A stretch of 64,000 nucleotides of DNA from contig NZ_BMPP01000004.1 of assembly GCF_014647655.1 (NCBI RefSeq), positions 186,001 to 250,000 of the forward strand, written 5' to 3'. The translations under genes and the position numbers were made by a program. Position 1 is the first letter of the stretch; every line of letters starts with the position of its first letter. This document shows positions 1-8,592 of this stretch, in pieces. Source of the stretch: Deinococcus malanensis. Lineage in GTDB: Bacteria; Deinococcota; Deinococci; Deinococcales; Deinococcaceae. The notes under the pieces were generated by a model. That model did no database searches. It was not told where the DNA came from and was given only the letters and a program-made list of their open reading frames with translations.

Positions 1-805
1 TAATCGCCATGAGCGCGATCTGCACGCTGATCGGCAGTTCCAGCAGGGTGTGGGGCTCGAAGGCCTGCAGGTAGATGGCGTACAGCGAGCCGCCCAACGC
101 AGTCAGGGCCGCTGAGATCATGAACGCGATCAGCTTCATGCGGGTCGGATCAATCCCCAGCGCGCGGGCGCCGTCCTCGTCTTCCCGCACGGCCTGAAGC
201 GCATACCCCAGCCGGGAACGGCGGATCAGGTGGGTCACCAGCAGGGTCAGTACCACGAAGGCAAAGGCCAGCCAGTACTCCACACGGCGGTCGAACAGGT
301 CCAGGCCGAAAAAGCGGGGCAGTTCGGGCATGAACAGGCCTTCGCTGCCGCCGGTCCATTCGCTGTTGATGGCGACCAGACGGATCACCAGCGCCACCGC
401 AATCGTGGACAGCGTGAAGTAGCTGCCGCGCAGCCGGAAGGTCAGCCCGCCCCAGACGGCCGCCAGCGCCACGGCCAGCACCATGCCGATCAGGGTGCCC
501 CACCAGGGCGCGACCGGTCCGCCGAAGAATGCCGGCACTCGCTCGGGCGTGGCCAGCAGGGTCATGGTGTAGGCCCCGATACCTAGCAGGGCGGCGTGCC
601 CGAGGCTGGTCTGCCCGGCCCAGCCGCCCAGGATGTTCCAGCTCATGGCCAGCCCGGCAAACAGCAGGGTCGAGATTCCGAAGTTCATGGTCTTGCCGAA
701 CACGAAGGGATAGATGAACAGCACCGCCAGAATCACGGCGCTGAGCCACACGTTGCCGAAGGTCAGGGCGCGCGGACGCGGAAGTGACATGGGAGCAGCC
801 GTCAT
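1..805 (-). CDS. livM: Branched-chain amino acid ABC transporter permease LivM (partial, C-terminus beyond left edge)
   Basis: Inner-membrane permease of a Liv-type importer for branched-chain amino acids or related substrates. About 268 codons are present; the C-terminal part lies outside the window. The frame reads as hydrophobic segments and contains the family pattern around NILGGWAGQTSLGHAAL, where LivM proteins have a conserved glycine-rich membrane turn. The start is the ATG at 805, which overlaps the stop of the upstream livH (ATGA, 802-805), so the two permeases are translationally coupled. An alternative ATG lies at 790. It belongs to the minus-strand order GntR regulator, livK, livH, livM; the ATPase genes livG and livF would be expected further left. 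Confidence 0.9.
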   Translation of the reverse strand, partial: MTAAPMSLPRPRALTFGNVWLSAVILAVLFIYPFVFGKTMNFGISTLLFAGLAMSWNILGGWAGQTSLGHAALLGIGAYTMTLLATPERVPAFFGGPVAPWWGTLIGMVLAVALAAVWGGLTFRLRGSYFTLSTIAVALVIRLVAINSEWTGGSEGLFMPELPRFFGLDLFDRRVEYWLAFAFVVLTLLVTHLIRRSRLGYALQAVREDEDGARALGIDPTRMKLIAFMISAALTALGGSLYAIYLQAFEPHTLLELPISVQIALMAI

Positions 806-1689
806 ACCCGTTTCACCGTCTTCCCGAAGAGACCTTCAGGGCGCAGCAGCAGCACCAGCAGGAAGGCGACCAGCCCGTAGGCATCCCGGTAGTTGTTGCT
901 GACATAAAAGGCCCCCAGCGACTCGATCACGCCCAGCACCAGCCCGCCCACCACGGCGCCCGGCAGATTCCCCAGGCCACCCAGGACGGTCACGATAAAG
1001 GCCTTGGTGGTGTAGTTCTCGCCCACCGTGGGAAACGCATACAGCAGCGGCATCAGCAGCACGCCGGCAATCGCCGCGAAGGCCACGCCCATCCCGAACA
1101 CGATGGCCTGAATGTTGGCCGTCTTGACTCCCTGCAGTTCCGCCCCCAGGGGATTTTGCGCCGTGGCGCGAATGGCCCGTCCAAGTTCAGTGCGGTAGAG
1201 CAGCAGGTTCAGACCCGCGATCACCGCCAGCGTGCCCAGTCCGGCGATCAGCAGTGGGATGCTGACCTGAACCCCGGCAAAGGCAAAGGTGTTGGTGGCG
1301 TAAGGCACGTTGATGCTCTGCGGCTGGGCTCCGAACCCCAGCAGCAGCGTATTGCTGATGATCAGGCCCAGGCCCAGCGTGGCCAGCATGCTCCCCTCGC
1401 CCAGGCGGTCCCCCAGCCGGCGCAGTACGAACCGCTGGATGATGTATCCCAGGGCAAAACCCGCGGGCGCAGCCACCAGCAGGCTGAGGTAGGGATCGAT
1501 GTTCAGCGTTTTGAACAGGGCCAGGGTAATGAACATCCCGATCGCCAGAAAGTCGCCGTGGGCGAAATTGATGACCTTCATCACACCGAAGATCAGGCTC
1601 AGGCCGGTGCCGATCAGGGCGTAAAGGCCCCCGGTCAGCAGGCCCTGCACCAGGGTCTGGAAAAAAGCCGTGACGGCTGCTTGGTCCAT
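802..1689 (-). CDS. livH: Branched-chain amino acid ABC transporter permease LivH
   Basis: Second membrane subunit of the same importer, 295 residues, the usual LivH length. The N-terminal stretch GLYALIGTGLSLIFGVMKVI followed by NFAHGDF is the hallmark of LivH. About eight hydrophobic segments are visible and the C-terminus ends in the family pattern LLRPEGLFGK. The ATG at 1689 follows a GGAG-type ribosome site. It overlaps livM by four bases downstream and is separated from livK by 205 bases that contain two strong hairpins. Substrate specificity cannot be read from the permease. Confidence 0.93.
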   Translation of the reverse strand: MDQAAVTAFFQTLVQGLLTGGLYALIGTGLSLIFGVMKVINFAHGDFLAIGMFITLALFKTLNIDPYLSLLVAAPAGFALGYIIQRFVLRRLGDRLGEGSMLATLGLGLIISNTLLLGFGAQPQSINVPYATNTFAFAGVQVSIPLLIAGLGTLAVIAGLNLLLYRTELGRAIRATAQNPLGAELQGVKTANIQAIVFGMGVAFAAIAGVLLMPLLYAFPTVGENYTTKAFIVTVLGGLGNLPGAVVGGLVLGVIESLGAFYVSNNYRDAYGLVAFLLVLLLRPEGLFGKTVKRV

Positions 1690-1810
1690 TCGGGCTCCTT
1701 GAAAGAAATTGCGGAAAGGTCAGGGGGGAGTCTGTCGCCCTTGTGCTGTGGGTCAGCCCTGCCGCGCCCCGGTCCGGGCTCGCCGTTGCTTGCGCTGGGC
1801 ACCCAGTTTT

Positions 1811-1886
1811 CCGGGGCGTACGGCGGAGCAGCGTGCCCCGGGGCGCCCCGGCAGGAGGGCGGCCGCAGGTAAGTCTGCGGCCGCCC
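1811..1886 (-). promoter_or_regulatory. Tandem hairpins between livK and livH
   Basis: Two inverted repeats lie in the livK-livH gap. One pairs 1857-1868 with 1875-1886 (12 bp, six-base loop); the other pairs 1811-1818 with 1844-1851 (8 bp, GC-only). Neither is followed by a U-rich tract on the minus strand, so they look like RNA-stabilising or partially terminating structures rather than full terminators. Such hairpins commonly let the binding-protein message outlast the permease message. The role is inferred. Confidence 0.55.
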
Positions 1887-1894
1887 CCTCACCT

Positions 1895-3049
1895 TCAGCG
1901 CTCGAACTTGATGGCCTTGGGAATCACGCTCTTGGGGTAGATGGGCACGAATTTGCCCCCCTGCACCTGCTGCGCCACCATCACCAGCGGATTCTGGTTG
2001 CGGAACCCGTCATAGTCCTTGAACTGAACCGGCCCAAACGCCGTCTGCATGTTCAGGCCGTTGAGTGCCACCTTGACCTTCTCGCGATCGGTGCCTCCGG
2101 CGCGCCGGATGGCCTCGGCGGCCACGATCACCCCGGCGTAGGCCTGAGCGGCGTGGTAACTCGGTTCGGCGCCGCCCAGCGCTTTAACCAGTTCCACGTT
2201 GAGCTTCTGCACGCCGCTGTAGCGCAGCTGCGGAATCCAAGCAGTCGCGGTGATGACGTTCTCGGCAGCCGTGCCGCTGTCCTTGACGAACTCCGGCAGG
2301 GCGAAGCCGGCCGCGCCTCCGGCAAACAGGCGCGGTTTGACGCCGACCTCGCGGGCCTGACGCATCAGGGCCACGCTGTCCTCGGCGTAGGAGACCATCA
2401 GCAGGCCGTCGGGGTTCTTGGCCTTAATCCGGTTGAGCACCGGGCGGAAGTCAGTCAGACCCTTGTCGTAGCGCTGGTCTTCCACGATGTTGATGCCGTA
2501 CTCCTTGGCGATCACCTGGGCGGCGTCCGCCACGCTCTTTTCGAAGGCACCGGTGCCGGCAATCACGGCCATGGTCTTGAACTTCTTGTCACGGAAGATA
2601 TTCAGAATCACGCGGGCGTACTCGGTGGCTGGCTGATTGAGGCGGAAGATGTAGTCACTTCCCGGCTTGGTGATGTCGTCACCGCTGGACGTGATGACCA
2701 GATTCGGTACCCGCTGCCGGGCCAGATACTGCGCCTGCGCCTTGACCAGCGAGCTGCTGTACTCATTGATCACCAGGGGCACGCCAGCATTCACCAGGCG
2801 CTCGGCGGCGGCCAGGCCCTTGTTCACGTCCGAGGCGTTGTCCTCGATGATCAGTTCGACCTTGCGCCCGCCGATGCCGCCCCTGCGGTTGACCTCCGCC
2901 ACGCCGACCTTGAAACCGGCCAGCTGCATTTTTCCGAACTCGGCGAAGCGGCCGGTGACGGACGTGATGGCACCGATCTTGATGGTGCCCTGGGCCTGGG
3001 CACTGCCGGCAAGAGCCACGGACAGAGTGAGCAGCATAAATTTACGCAT
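1895..3049 (-). CDS. livK: Branched-chain amino acid ABC transporter substrate-binding protein
   Basis: Exported binding protein of 384 residues. The first 20 residues form a signal peptide (charged MRK, hydrophobic core, SAQAQ cleavage area) with no lipobox cysteine. The mature part begins GTIKIGAITSVTG and carries the periplasmic-binding fold pattern of the LivK/amide family (GGRKVELIIEDNASD). The start is the ATG at 3049: a good AAGGAGAC site lies just upstream, and a longer in-frame start at 3160 would run through the end of the regulator gene. The start overlaps the regulator stop by eight bases, so the two are coupled. The true ligand could be an amino acid, urea or amide. Confidence 0.92.
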   Translation of the reverse strand: MRKFMLLTLSVALAGSAQAQGTIKIGAITSVTGRFAEFGKMQLAGFKVGVAEVNRRGGIGGRKVELIIEDNASDVNKGLAAAERLVNAGVPLVINEYSSSLVKAQAQYLARQRVPNLVITSSGDDITKPGSDYIFRLNQPATEYARVILNIFRDKKFKTMAVIAGTGAFEKSVADAAQVIAKEYGINIVEDQRYDKGLTDFRPVLNRIKAKNPDGLLMVSYAEDSVALMRQAREVGVKPRLFAGGAAGFALPEFVKDSGTAAENVITATAWIPQLRYSGVQKLNVELVKALGGAEPSYHAAQAYAGVIVAAEAIRRAGGTDREKVKVALNGLNMQTAFGPVQFKDYDGFRNQNPLVMVAQQVQGGKFVPIYPKSVIPKAIKFER

Positions 3050-3731
3050 GATTGTCTCCTTGGGGGGACGGGGAAAGGTGGGGGCAATGGTGAGTCTGAA
3101 CCGAACAGGCCACGCGGCGCAGGTGGGCGCGCATGGCCTGTTCAGCGCCATGCGCGTCACGCTGACGCAGGGCCCGCTCGATGGTGCGGTGTTCCTCGTG
3201 GCTGAGTTTCAGGTGGGCCTCGGTGTCCAGCCGCCAGTGGTCCGCCAGGCACATCTCACGCGAAAGCAGTTCCGCGTGACGAACAAGGCGGGCATTACCG
3301 CTGGTCTGCACGATGATCTGATGAAAGCGGCGGTCCAGGGTCCGGAACTGCCGCGGGTCGCGCAGGGCAGCTGCCCCCTGGGCGTCCATAACGCCGCGCA
3401 GGGCCGCGAGGTCGGTGGTCGTCATGCGCTCTGCGGCCAGAGCAGCTGCCAGCGAATCTGTAGCTGCCCGCAGTTCATACAGCTCGAGCAGGTCAGCCAG
3501 ACTCAGCTGAGCGACCTCCACCCCACGGCGCGAATGCTCAACCGCCAGACCTTCGCCGACCAGCAGCAACACGGCCTCACGCACCGGCGAGCGCGACACC
3601 TGCAACTGCCTGGCCAGTTCCGGCACGCTGAGCCGGGTTCCAGGCGTCAGATCACCCGTCAGGATGGCCTGACGCAGGCTGTCCCGAACCAGGTCCACCA
3701 CACGGGCGCTGGCCACCGGCTGAAACACCAC
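3042..3731 (-). CDS. GntR-family (FadR/FCD type) transcriptional regulator
   Basis: DNA-binding regulator of about 229 residues. The N-terminal winged helix is seen in the pattern LRQAILTGDLTPGTRLS then LARQLQVSRSPVREAV (roughly residues 15-60); the rest is a helical FCD effector domain with the His/Asp-rich elements DRRFHQ and HEEHRTI expected to bind a metal and a carboxylate ligand. Three in-frame GTG codons sit at 3737, 3731 and 3728. The AGGAGG ribosome site ends on the first G of the GTG at 3737, so 3731 (spacing 5) or 3728 (spacing 8) is the real start. The gene heads the liv operon and probably senses the imported amino acid or a breakdown product. Confidence 0.88.
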   Translation of the reverse strand: MVFQPVASARVVDLVRDSLRQAILTGDLTPGTRLSVPELARQLQVSRSPVREAVLLLVGEGLAVEHSRRGVEVAQLSLADLLELYELRAATDSLAAALAAERMTTTDLAALRGVMDAQGAAALRDPRQFRTLDRRFHQIIVQTSGNARLVRHAELLSREMCLADHWRLDTEAHLKLSHEEHRTIERALRQRDAHGAEQAMRAHLRRVACSVQTHHCPHLSPSPQGDNHA

Positions 3732-3981
3732 ATGCACCTCCTGCCATCTGCCAGGTCACACCCAGCAAATGAAGTCACTCAACAGATTTTGGAACCCGGT
3801 GAGTATTACATGTAAACGGCTGCGGCACAAGGAGAGATGTACAGTCCAGTCCCACGCTTGACCTGGGCAGGGTCGGGCAGGCAGACTTCAGCAAATTCAC
3901 AGGCAACGCTTGCCGTCCCGGCACGACCTCCCGCACTGACACGGGTGAGTTGTCCCGGGACTGCTCTTTTGGAGGAACGAC
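3732..3981. promoter_or_regulatory. Divergent control region between the GntR-liv operon and the GH13 gene
   Basis: This 250-base gap serves two diverging transcripts. It contains a perfect 10-base palindrome TTACATGTAA at 3806-3815, close to the regulator gene and a candidate autoregulatory operator. It also contains GGCAACGCTTGCC at 3902-3914, close in form to the GCAA-CG-TTGC operators of LacI-family sugar regulators, upstream of the glucan hydrolase. A weak -35/-10 pair, TTGACC at 3858 and CAGACT at 3882, faces the hydrolase. All operator assignments are inferred from symmetry and position. Confidence 0.4.
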
Positions 3982-5808
3982 ATGGTGTTTACAGGTTACA
4001 AAGCTCAGCACGATCACACCCCGGCGTACACGCAGCAGCTGGGAGCACCACTGGGACAGACGGTACGTATTCGCGTCCGGACCACCCTGCCAGTCACAGG
4101 CGTGACGCTCAAGGTCGTGCAGGTCGGAGAAATCGAGACCCTGCCCGCACAGGAGGTTGCTGCTCCCTCTGAATTCTCTGGAGAAGGCCGCTGGTTCGAG
4201 GCCGAACTGCCGCTCCAGGACCACCGGGTGCGCTACGCCTGGCAGCTCAACCTCGCTGACGACCACCTTAACCTGACGGCGCTGGGGCTGCACCGCAGCC
4301 GCCGGGGCTTTCGCAGCTGGTTTCAGTATCTCTCCGGGCACGTGGCGCCGGAGTGGGCGTGGTGCAGCGTCTTTTATCAAATCTTCCCGGACCGTTTCCG
4401 CAACGGAGATCCCGGCAACGACGTCAAAACCGGTGAGTACATCTACGAAGGACGACCGGTCGAGCACGTCGCGTGGGACCACCCGGTTGATGCCCAGGGT
4501 GACATCCACGGGCATTACGGCGGCGACCTGAATGGTGTGACCCAGGCGCTGCCCTACCTGCGTGATCTGGGCATTACCGGGCTGTGGCTTACTCCCATTT
4601 TCGAGTCGCCAAGCAACCACCGCTACGACATCACCGACTACCGGCGCGTCGATCCCCACCTGGGGGGCGAAGAGGCCTGGGATGAACTGGTCCGCGAAGC
4701 CAATCAATCGGGCATCCGCATCGTGCTCGACGGGGTGTTCAACCATATGGGCAACGAGAACGCCCTGTTCCAGGCAGCCCTGGCAAGCCCGGATGCCCCG
4801 GAGCGCGCGCTGTTCACTTGGCGCGACGAGCCCGGCAAACCCCCGTACCACTCGTTTTTCGATGTACCTACCCTGCCCAAGATCGATTACTGCAACGAAA
4901 GTGCGGTAGAAGAGTTCTTCAGTGGGGAGAGCAGCGTCGTGCGCCACTGGCTGCGGCAGGGCGCAGCGGGCTGGCGCCTGGACGTCGCCCATATGATCGG
5001 GAGCGGTGGCACGGATGCCGACAACCTGCCGCTGCACCGCGCCCTGAAGGCTGCCGCGCGGCAGGAACGCCCGGATGCCTACGTCTTCGGTGAACGCTTC
5101 TATGATCCCGAGCACGCCCTGGACGGCCAGGGTGAAGACGGCAGCATGAACTATCACGGGTTCGGACTTCCCGTCATGCAGTGGCTGGCCGGAGCAACCT
5201 TTTTCCAGGAACCCAGCCGCCTTGATGGCGAGGAAGTGGCCGATATCCTGTGGGACGCCTATCACGCCCTGGCACCGGAAGTCGCGCTGAGCATGTTCAA
5301 CCTCCTCGAATCGCACGACATCGGGCGGGCGCATTTCCGGCTGGGCAACGACCGCACACGCTTTCTGACCGCCTTCACGCTGCTGATGGCCTATCCCGGA
5401 GTGCCGTGCACCTACTACGGCAGCGAGATCGGTCTGTCCCAGAGCCGGGCCGGAAACATGCCCTGGTGCCGCGAGCCGATGCCGTGGGACGAGAGTCAGT
5501 GGGACCAGGAACTGCTGGCCAGAATCAAAGCCCTGATCGCCGTGCGGCACCAGACCGCTGCCCTGCACAGCGGGAGCCTGCGCTTTCTGCACGCTGAGCC
5601 TGACGCCCTGGCCTTCCTGCGTGAGGTCACCGCAGCCGACGGGCAGCTGTCACGTGTGATCGCCCTGGCCAGCCGGCGCAGCAAGGCCCACGAGGTCAGC
5701 CTGACCCTCCCGGCAGGCGAGTGGCGCGACGCCCTGACCGGTGAAATTGTGGCCGGCGGCGAAGTCCGGGTGGACGCAGCGGGAGGCCGCCTGCTCCTTC
5801 AGGGCTGA
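3982..5808 (+). CDS. GH13 alpha-glucan hydrolase (maltodextrin glucosidase / neopullulanase type)
   Basis: Hydrolase of 608 residues acting on alpha-1,4-linked glucans or maltodextrins. An N-terminal beta-sandwich of about 120 residues precedes the catalytic barrel, as in MalZ, neopullulanase and cyclomaltodextrinase. Conserved GH13 regions are visible: DGVFNH near residue 250, the nucleophile Asp334 in GWRLDVAH, the acid/base Glu371 in FGERF and Asp446 in ESHD. There is no signal peptide, so it acts inside the cell on imported oligosaccharides. The ATG follows TGGAGGAACGAC. It stands alone, with no sugar transporter next to it. Exact specificity cannot be decided among these close relatives. 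Confidence 0.88.
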   Translation: MVFTGYKAQHDHTPAYTQQLGAPLGQTVRIRVRTTLPVTGVTLKVVQVGEIETLPAQEVAAPSEFSGEGRWFEAELPLQDHRVRYAWQLNLADDHLNLTALGLHRSRRGFRSWFQYLSGHVAPEWAWCSVFYQIFPDRFRNGDPGNDVKTGEYIYEGRPVEHVAWDHPVDAQGDIHGHYGGDLNGVTQALPYLRDLGITGLWLTPIFESPSNHRYDITDYRRVDPHLGGEEAWDELVREANQSGIRIVLDGVFNHMGNENALFQAALASPDAPERALFTWRDEPGKPPYHSFFDVPTLPKIDYCNESAVEEFFSGESSVVRHWLRQGAAGWRLDVAHMIGSGGTDADNLPLHRALKAAARQERPDAYVFGERFYDPEHALDGQGEDGSMNYHGFGLPVMQWLAGATFFQEPSRLDGEEVADILWDAYHALAPEVALSMFNLLESHDIGRAHFRLGNDRTRFLTAFTLLMAYPGVPCTYYGSEIGLSQSRAGNMPWCREPMPWDESQWDQELLARIKALIAVRHQTAALHSGSLRFLHAEPDALAFLREVTAADGQLSRVIALASRRSKAHEVSLTLPAGEWRDALTGEIVAGGEVRVDAAGGRLLLQG

Positions 5809-5816
5809 CAGAGACT

Positions 5817-6116
5817 TTAGCTCTGGGTCCGCAGCGCGCTCTGGAACCGCAGGCTTGGTGCAAACCAGACCAGCGTGTCGGAACGTGACCGGCCAATATC
5901 CCGTGCCTTGCTGGAGTTGCCGTCCATGACCCAGGCTGACTCCGACGTGAAGGTGTCCACAAGGGCACGAAACTGAGCCCTCGGCGTTTCCCTCAAGTGC
6001 GGTCCGTGGTTCCAGGCGTCCTGCTCGCCGCAAGGCACATTAAGCCGGCCCGCGAGGCTTGCAGCTAGTGTCGTCTCGCCCCTGCCCGTGGTGCCAATGA
6101 CGATGCTGCGCCGCAT
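5817..6116 (-). pseudogene. Truncated P-loop kinase-like protein (topology-modulation/adenylate-kinase type), Walker lysine lost
   Basis: A 99-residue frame starting MRRSIVIGTTGRGETTLA. It resembles the first half of the small P-loop family annotated as topology modulation or adenylate kinase-like protein, with later elements WVMDGNSSK and DTLVWF in the right order. Two defects stand out. The Walker A motif reads GTTGRGETT where the family has GxxGxGKTT, so the nucleotide-binding lysine is glutamate. The frame also stops near residue 99, whereas family members are about 160-180 residues. It converges on the hydrolase gene, 8 bases apart. I call it a decayed gene; a short functional product cannot be excluded. 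Confidence 0.55.
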
Positions 6117-6207
6117 CCTGTCATCTGGTCGCAACGGGGTGCTCCCGGGCACCGGCCAACTGGCGCATGGTCCACACCCGGCCAGTTTTCCACTAGACTC
6201 GGGTGAC

Positions 6208-6591
6208 ATGTCACATGCATCGGACTCGGCGTTGTACGCGCAGTGGGTAGAGTTTTTGGGTTGGCTTCAGGAGGAGGCCGCCGCACGCGGCCTGAGCTTC
6301 GAGAAGGTCGCCGATTTCCCCGATTATATTTACCGGATGGAACGGCCCTACGAGCTGCCGACGACCATTATGAGTGTCAGCCTGAGCGCTGGCGGGCAGC
6401 CGCAGATGGTGGCGGCGGTCAGCCCACGTTACGCGGATCTCAAGGCGGTCAGCCTGCGCCTGATGGGCGGCAGCAAACACTGGCACCTCCATGCTGGCGA
6501 CGGTATCCTGCTTGAGGGCAAGCGCCCCTTTACACGCGAGCGTCTCAGGATGCTGCTCGACGGCGTTCTGCGGGGTGTGCAGGCCGTCTGA
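6208..6591 (+). CDS. Conserved hypothetical protein, 127 residues
   Basis: No family recognised. The product is soluble, mixed alpha/beta in appearance, with helical ends (WVEFLGWLQEEAAARG; FTRERLRMLLDGVL) and a central segment that looks like beta strands (TIMSVSLSAGGQPQM). No signal peptide or metal motif is seen. The start is set at ATG 6208 because a TAGACT -10-like box at 6194-6199 lies eight bases before it, as in leaderless genes; a longer in-frame start at 6088 would overlap the antisense kinase remnant. The stop is followed by about 160 bases without a gene. Confidence 0.7.
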   Translation: MSHASDSALYAQWVEFLGWLQEEAAARGLSFEKVADFPDYIYRMERPYELPTTIMSVSLSAGGQPQMVAAVSPRYADLKAVSLRLMGGSKHWHLHAGDGILLEGKRPFTRERLRMLLDGVLRGVQAV

Positions 6592-6750
6592 AAATGCGTC
6601 CACGACGGTGTACGGGGGCAGACCGCTGCACCGTCGGGATGAAAGCGGGGCCGGACCAGGCGCCACGCCGCTGTCCCGACAATCACATAAACGACAATCA
6701 TATAAATACGGCGCCACGCCGGTTCCTGCCGGCCCGGGTCTCAGCTCTGG

Positions 6751-7209
6751 TTACAGAATGTTGAACGACAGCCAGCCCACCACGATTCCCAGTACCGACC
6801 CGATCAGCACTTCAAGATAGGTGTGGCCCATCAATACCCTGAGGGGCAGCGGAGCAAAGCCCTCGCGCACCACGGCGCGCAACTCTCCGACGAGTTCGTT
6901 GAGCAGCCGGGCCTGCTGACCACTGCTGTGGCGCACACCTGTAGCGTCGTACATGACAATTAGAGCAAACACGGCGCTGACAGCAAACAGCGGACTGCCG
7001 AAGCCCTGGGTCAGGCCGACACCGGTGGCCAGGGCCGTGACCATGGCGCTGTGACTACTGGGCATGCCCCCTGTTTCCATGAAGGCTCCGGGGCGCCAGC
7101 GCCGTTCGAGCAGCAGAATCAGAAGGACCTTGATCACCTGAGCACCGGTCGAGGCCAGCACCGCGGTCCACAGCCAGGGATTCCCAAAAAGTTCTTGCAG
7201 GGCGTTCAC
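6751..7209 (-). CDS. Divergent PAP2 / DUF212 family membrane protein
   Basis: A 152-residue integral membrane protein of the YuiD/DUF212 group, distantly related to PAP2 phosphatases. Diagnostic elements are GGMPSSHSA in the first half, MYDATGVRHSSGQQA in the middle and LGHT-like MGHTYLEV near the end, with four or five hydrophobic segments. These proteins are thought to handle lipid phosphates but their substrate is not established. The ATG overlaps the folD stop by four bases (7206-7209), making it the last gene of the asp23-nusB-folD run. Confidence 0.88.
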   Translation of the reverse strand: MNALQELFGNPWLWTAVLASTGAQVIKVLLILLLERRWRPGAFMETGGMPSSHSAMVTALATGVGLTQGFGSPLFAVSAVFALIVMYDATGVRHSSGQQARLLNELVGELRAVVREGFAPLPLRVLMGHTYLEVLIGSVLGIVVGWLSFNIL

Positions 7210-8084
7210 ACTACATTCCAGTTTACCTGCCGTTCAGCGGCGAGCACGGTGTTCAACATCAGCTGGGCCACCGTGAGCGGTCCCACGCCACCCGGCACAG
7301 GAGTCAGGGCGCCGGCCACCCCGGCGACCTCCGGGTGAACGTCTCCGGTCAGGCGCACAGGCTGTCCCTCTCCGGAAATGCGGTGAATTCCGACGTCCAC
7401 CACCGTCGCGCCGGGCCGAACCATATCTGCGGTGATCAGCCAGGGCTGCCCAGCCGCCACGACCAGCACATCGGCTTCACGGGTCAGGGCCGCGAGGTCG
7501 GTGCTCCGGCGGTGAACGACCGTCACCGTGGCGTCGGCACCCAGCAGCACAGCGGCCATCGGGCGTCCCACGATGTCACTGCGCCCCACGACCACGGCCC
7601 GCCGGCCCGCCACTGGAATCCCGTGATGCCTCAGCAGAGCCAGCACCCCCAGCGGCGTGCAAGGGGCCAGGACCGGGGCGTCAACGGCACGGGTTCCTGA
7701 CCACAACCGTCCCACATTCAGCGGATGAAAGCCGTCCACATCCTTGCGGGGATCAACAGCCTCGTGAAGCGGAGCGACCGGCAGATGGGGAGGCAAAGGC
7801 AGCTGAACCAGGATGCCATGAACGCCGCTGTCGGCATTCAAGGTCGCCAGCAGCGTCAGCAGCTCCGGCAGGGTGACTGATTCCGGCAGTGCGTGTACCG
7901 TCGTGCGCAGACCGGTTATCTCGGCCTGACGCTGCTTGCCACGGATATAGCTCAGGCTGGCCGGGTCCGTGCCAGCCCGGATCAACACCAGATGCGGGCG
8001 AATGCTCAGGCTCGAGGCACGCCGGGAAGCCTGGGTCAGGAGGGCACCTGCGGCGGACGCGCCCGCCAGGACGCGGGCACCCAT
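7206..8084 (-). CDS. folD: Bifunctional methylenetetrahydrofolate dehydrogenase / methenyltetrahydrofolate cyclohydrolase
   Basis: Cytoplasmic folate enzyme of 292 residues that interconverts 5,10-methylene-THF and 10-formyl-THF. Catalytic Tyr46 and Lys50 are seen in SYIRGKQ, followed by the family signatures GILVQLPLPPHL and KDVDGFHPLNVGRL. The NADP site is VVVGRSDIVGRPMA and the last signature is PVPGGVGPLTVA. It starts one base after the nusB stop (TAG C ATG), so the genes are co-translated, and it overlaps the DUF212 gene downstream. One-carbon units feed purine, thymidylate and formyl-Met synthesis. Confidence 0.96.
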   Translation of the reverse strand: MGARVLAGASAAGALLTQASRRASSLSIRPHLVLIRAGTDPASLSYIRGKQRQAEITGLRTTVHALPESVTLPELLTLLATLNADSGVHGILVQLPLPPHLPVAPLHEAVDPRKDVDGFHPLNVGRLWSGTRAVDAPVLAPCTPLGVLALLRHHGIPVAGRRAVVVGRSDIVGRPMAAVLLGADATVTVVHRRSTDLAALTREADVLVVAAGQPWLITADMVRPGATVVDVGIHRISGEGQPVRLTGDVHPEVAGVAGALTPVPGGVGPLTVAQLMLNTVLAAERQVNWNVV

Positions 8085-8085
8085 G

Positions 8086-8592
8086 CTAGTCCTGCGCGGA
8101 GTCAGTCTGGCAGTCAGACCGGGCCGGGCCCGAGGACTGCAGGCTTCGGCTCAGCCCAGCGAGAACCCCGTTGACGAAGCGACCGGAGTCGTCTCCACCA
8201 AATTTGCGCGCGATACGCACCGCGCTCTCGATGACGGGCGGATGCGGCTCCGGCGTATAGGTCAGCTCATACGCCGCCAGCCGCAGGACGTTCAGGTCGG
8301 TCTGGGCCATCTGATCGAAGCTCCAGCCCCGGATGGTCCGGCGCAGTGTCGCATCTATATCTCCCTGGTGCTGCTCCAGTCCGCGCACCAGTTCGTTGGC
8401 AAACGTCAGGGCATCGGCACTCAACTGGGGAAACGTGTCGTCGCCCTCCCTCATGGCGCCCTCTGAGCGGGTAAAAACGGTATCCAGAGGCAGGTCACCG
8501 CGGTCGGCCTCGAACAGCACCCGGAACACGAATTCGCGGGCAGCCCGGCGTGTGCCCACAGGCTGCAACGCCTTTTCCCGGCGGCGCGTCAA
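8086..8592 (-). CDS. nusB: Transcription antitermination protein NusB
   Basis: RNA-binding antitermination factor that joins NusE (S10) at boxA sequences during rRNA transcription. The 168-residue product has the typical helical pattern: [19 protein letters not shown] at the N-terminus, [21 protein letters not shown] in the middle and [23 protein letters not shown] at the end. The start is TTG 8592, whose bases overlap the previous stop as TTGA; an AAGGAAG ribosome site lies about seven bases upstream. A GTG at 8559 is the alternative. It sits between an Asp23-like gene and folD in one operon. Confidence 0.92.
   Translation of the reverse strand: MTRRREKALQPVGTRRAAREFVFRVLFEADRGDLPLDTVFTRSEGAMREGDDTFPQLSADALTFANELVRGLEQHQGDIDATLRRTIRGWSFDQMAQTDLNVLRLAAYELTYTPEPHPPVIESAVRIARKFGGDDSGRFVNGVLAGLSRSLQSSGPARSDCQTDSAQD

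Noticed and set aside
3775..5592. A 605-codon minus-strand frame across the GH13 gene
   Set aside because: All four GH13 catalytic regions lie on the plus strand; the antisense frame is compositional.
6592..6750. CAATCACATAAACGA and CAATCATATAAATA as a repeat array
   Set aside because: Only two imperfect copies; too few for a repeat element or CRISPR.
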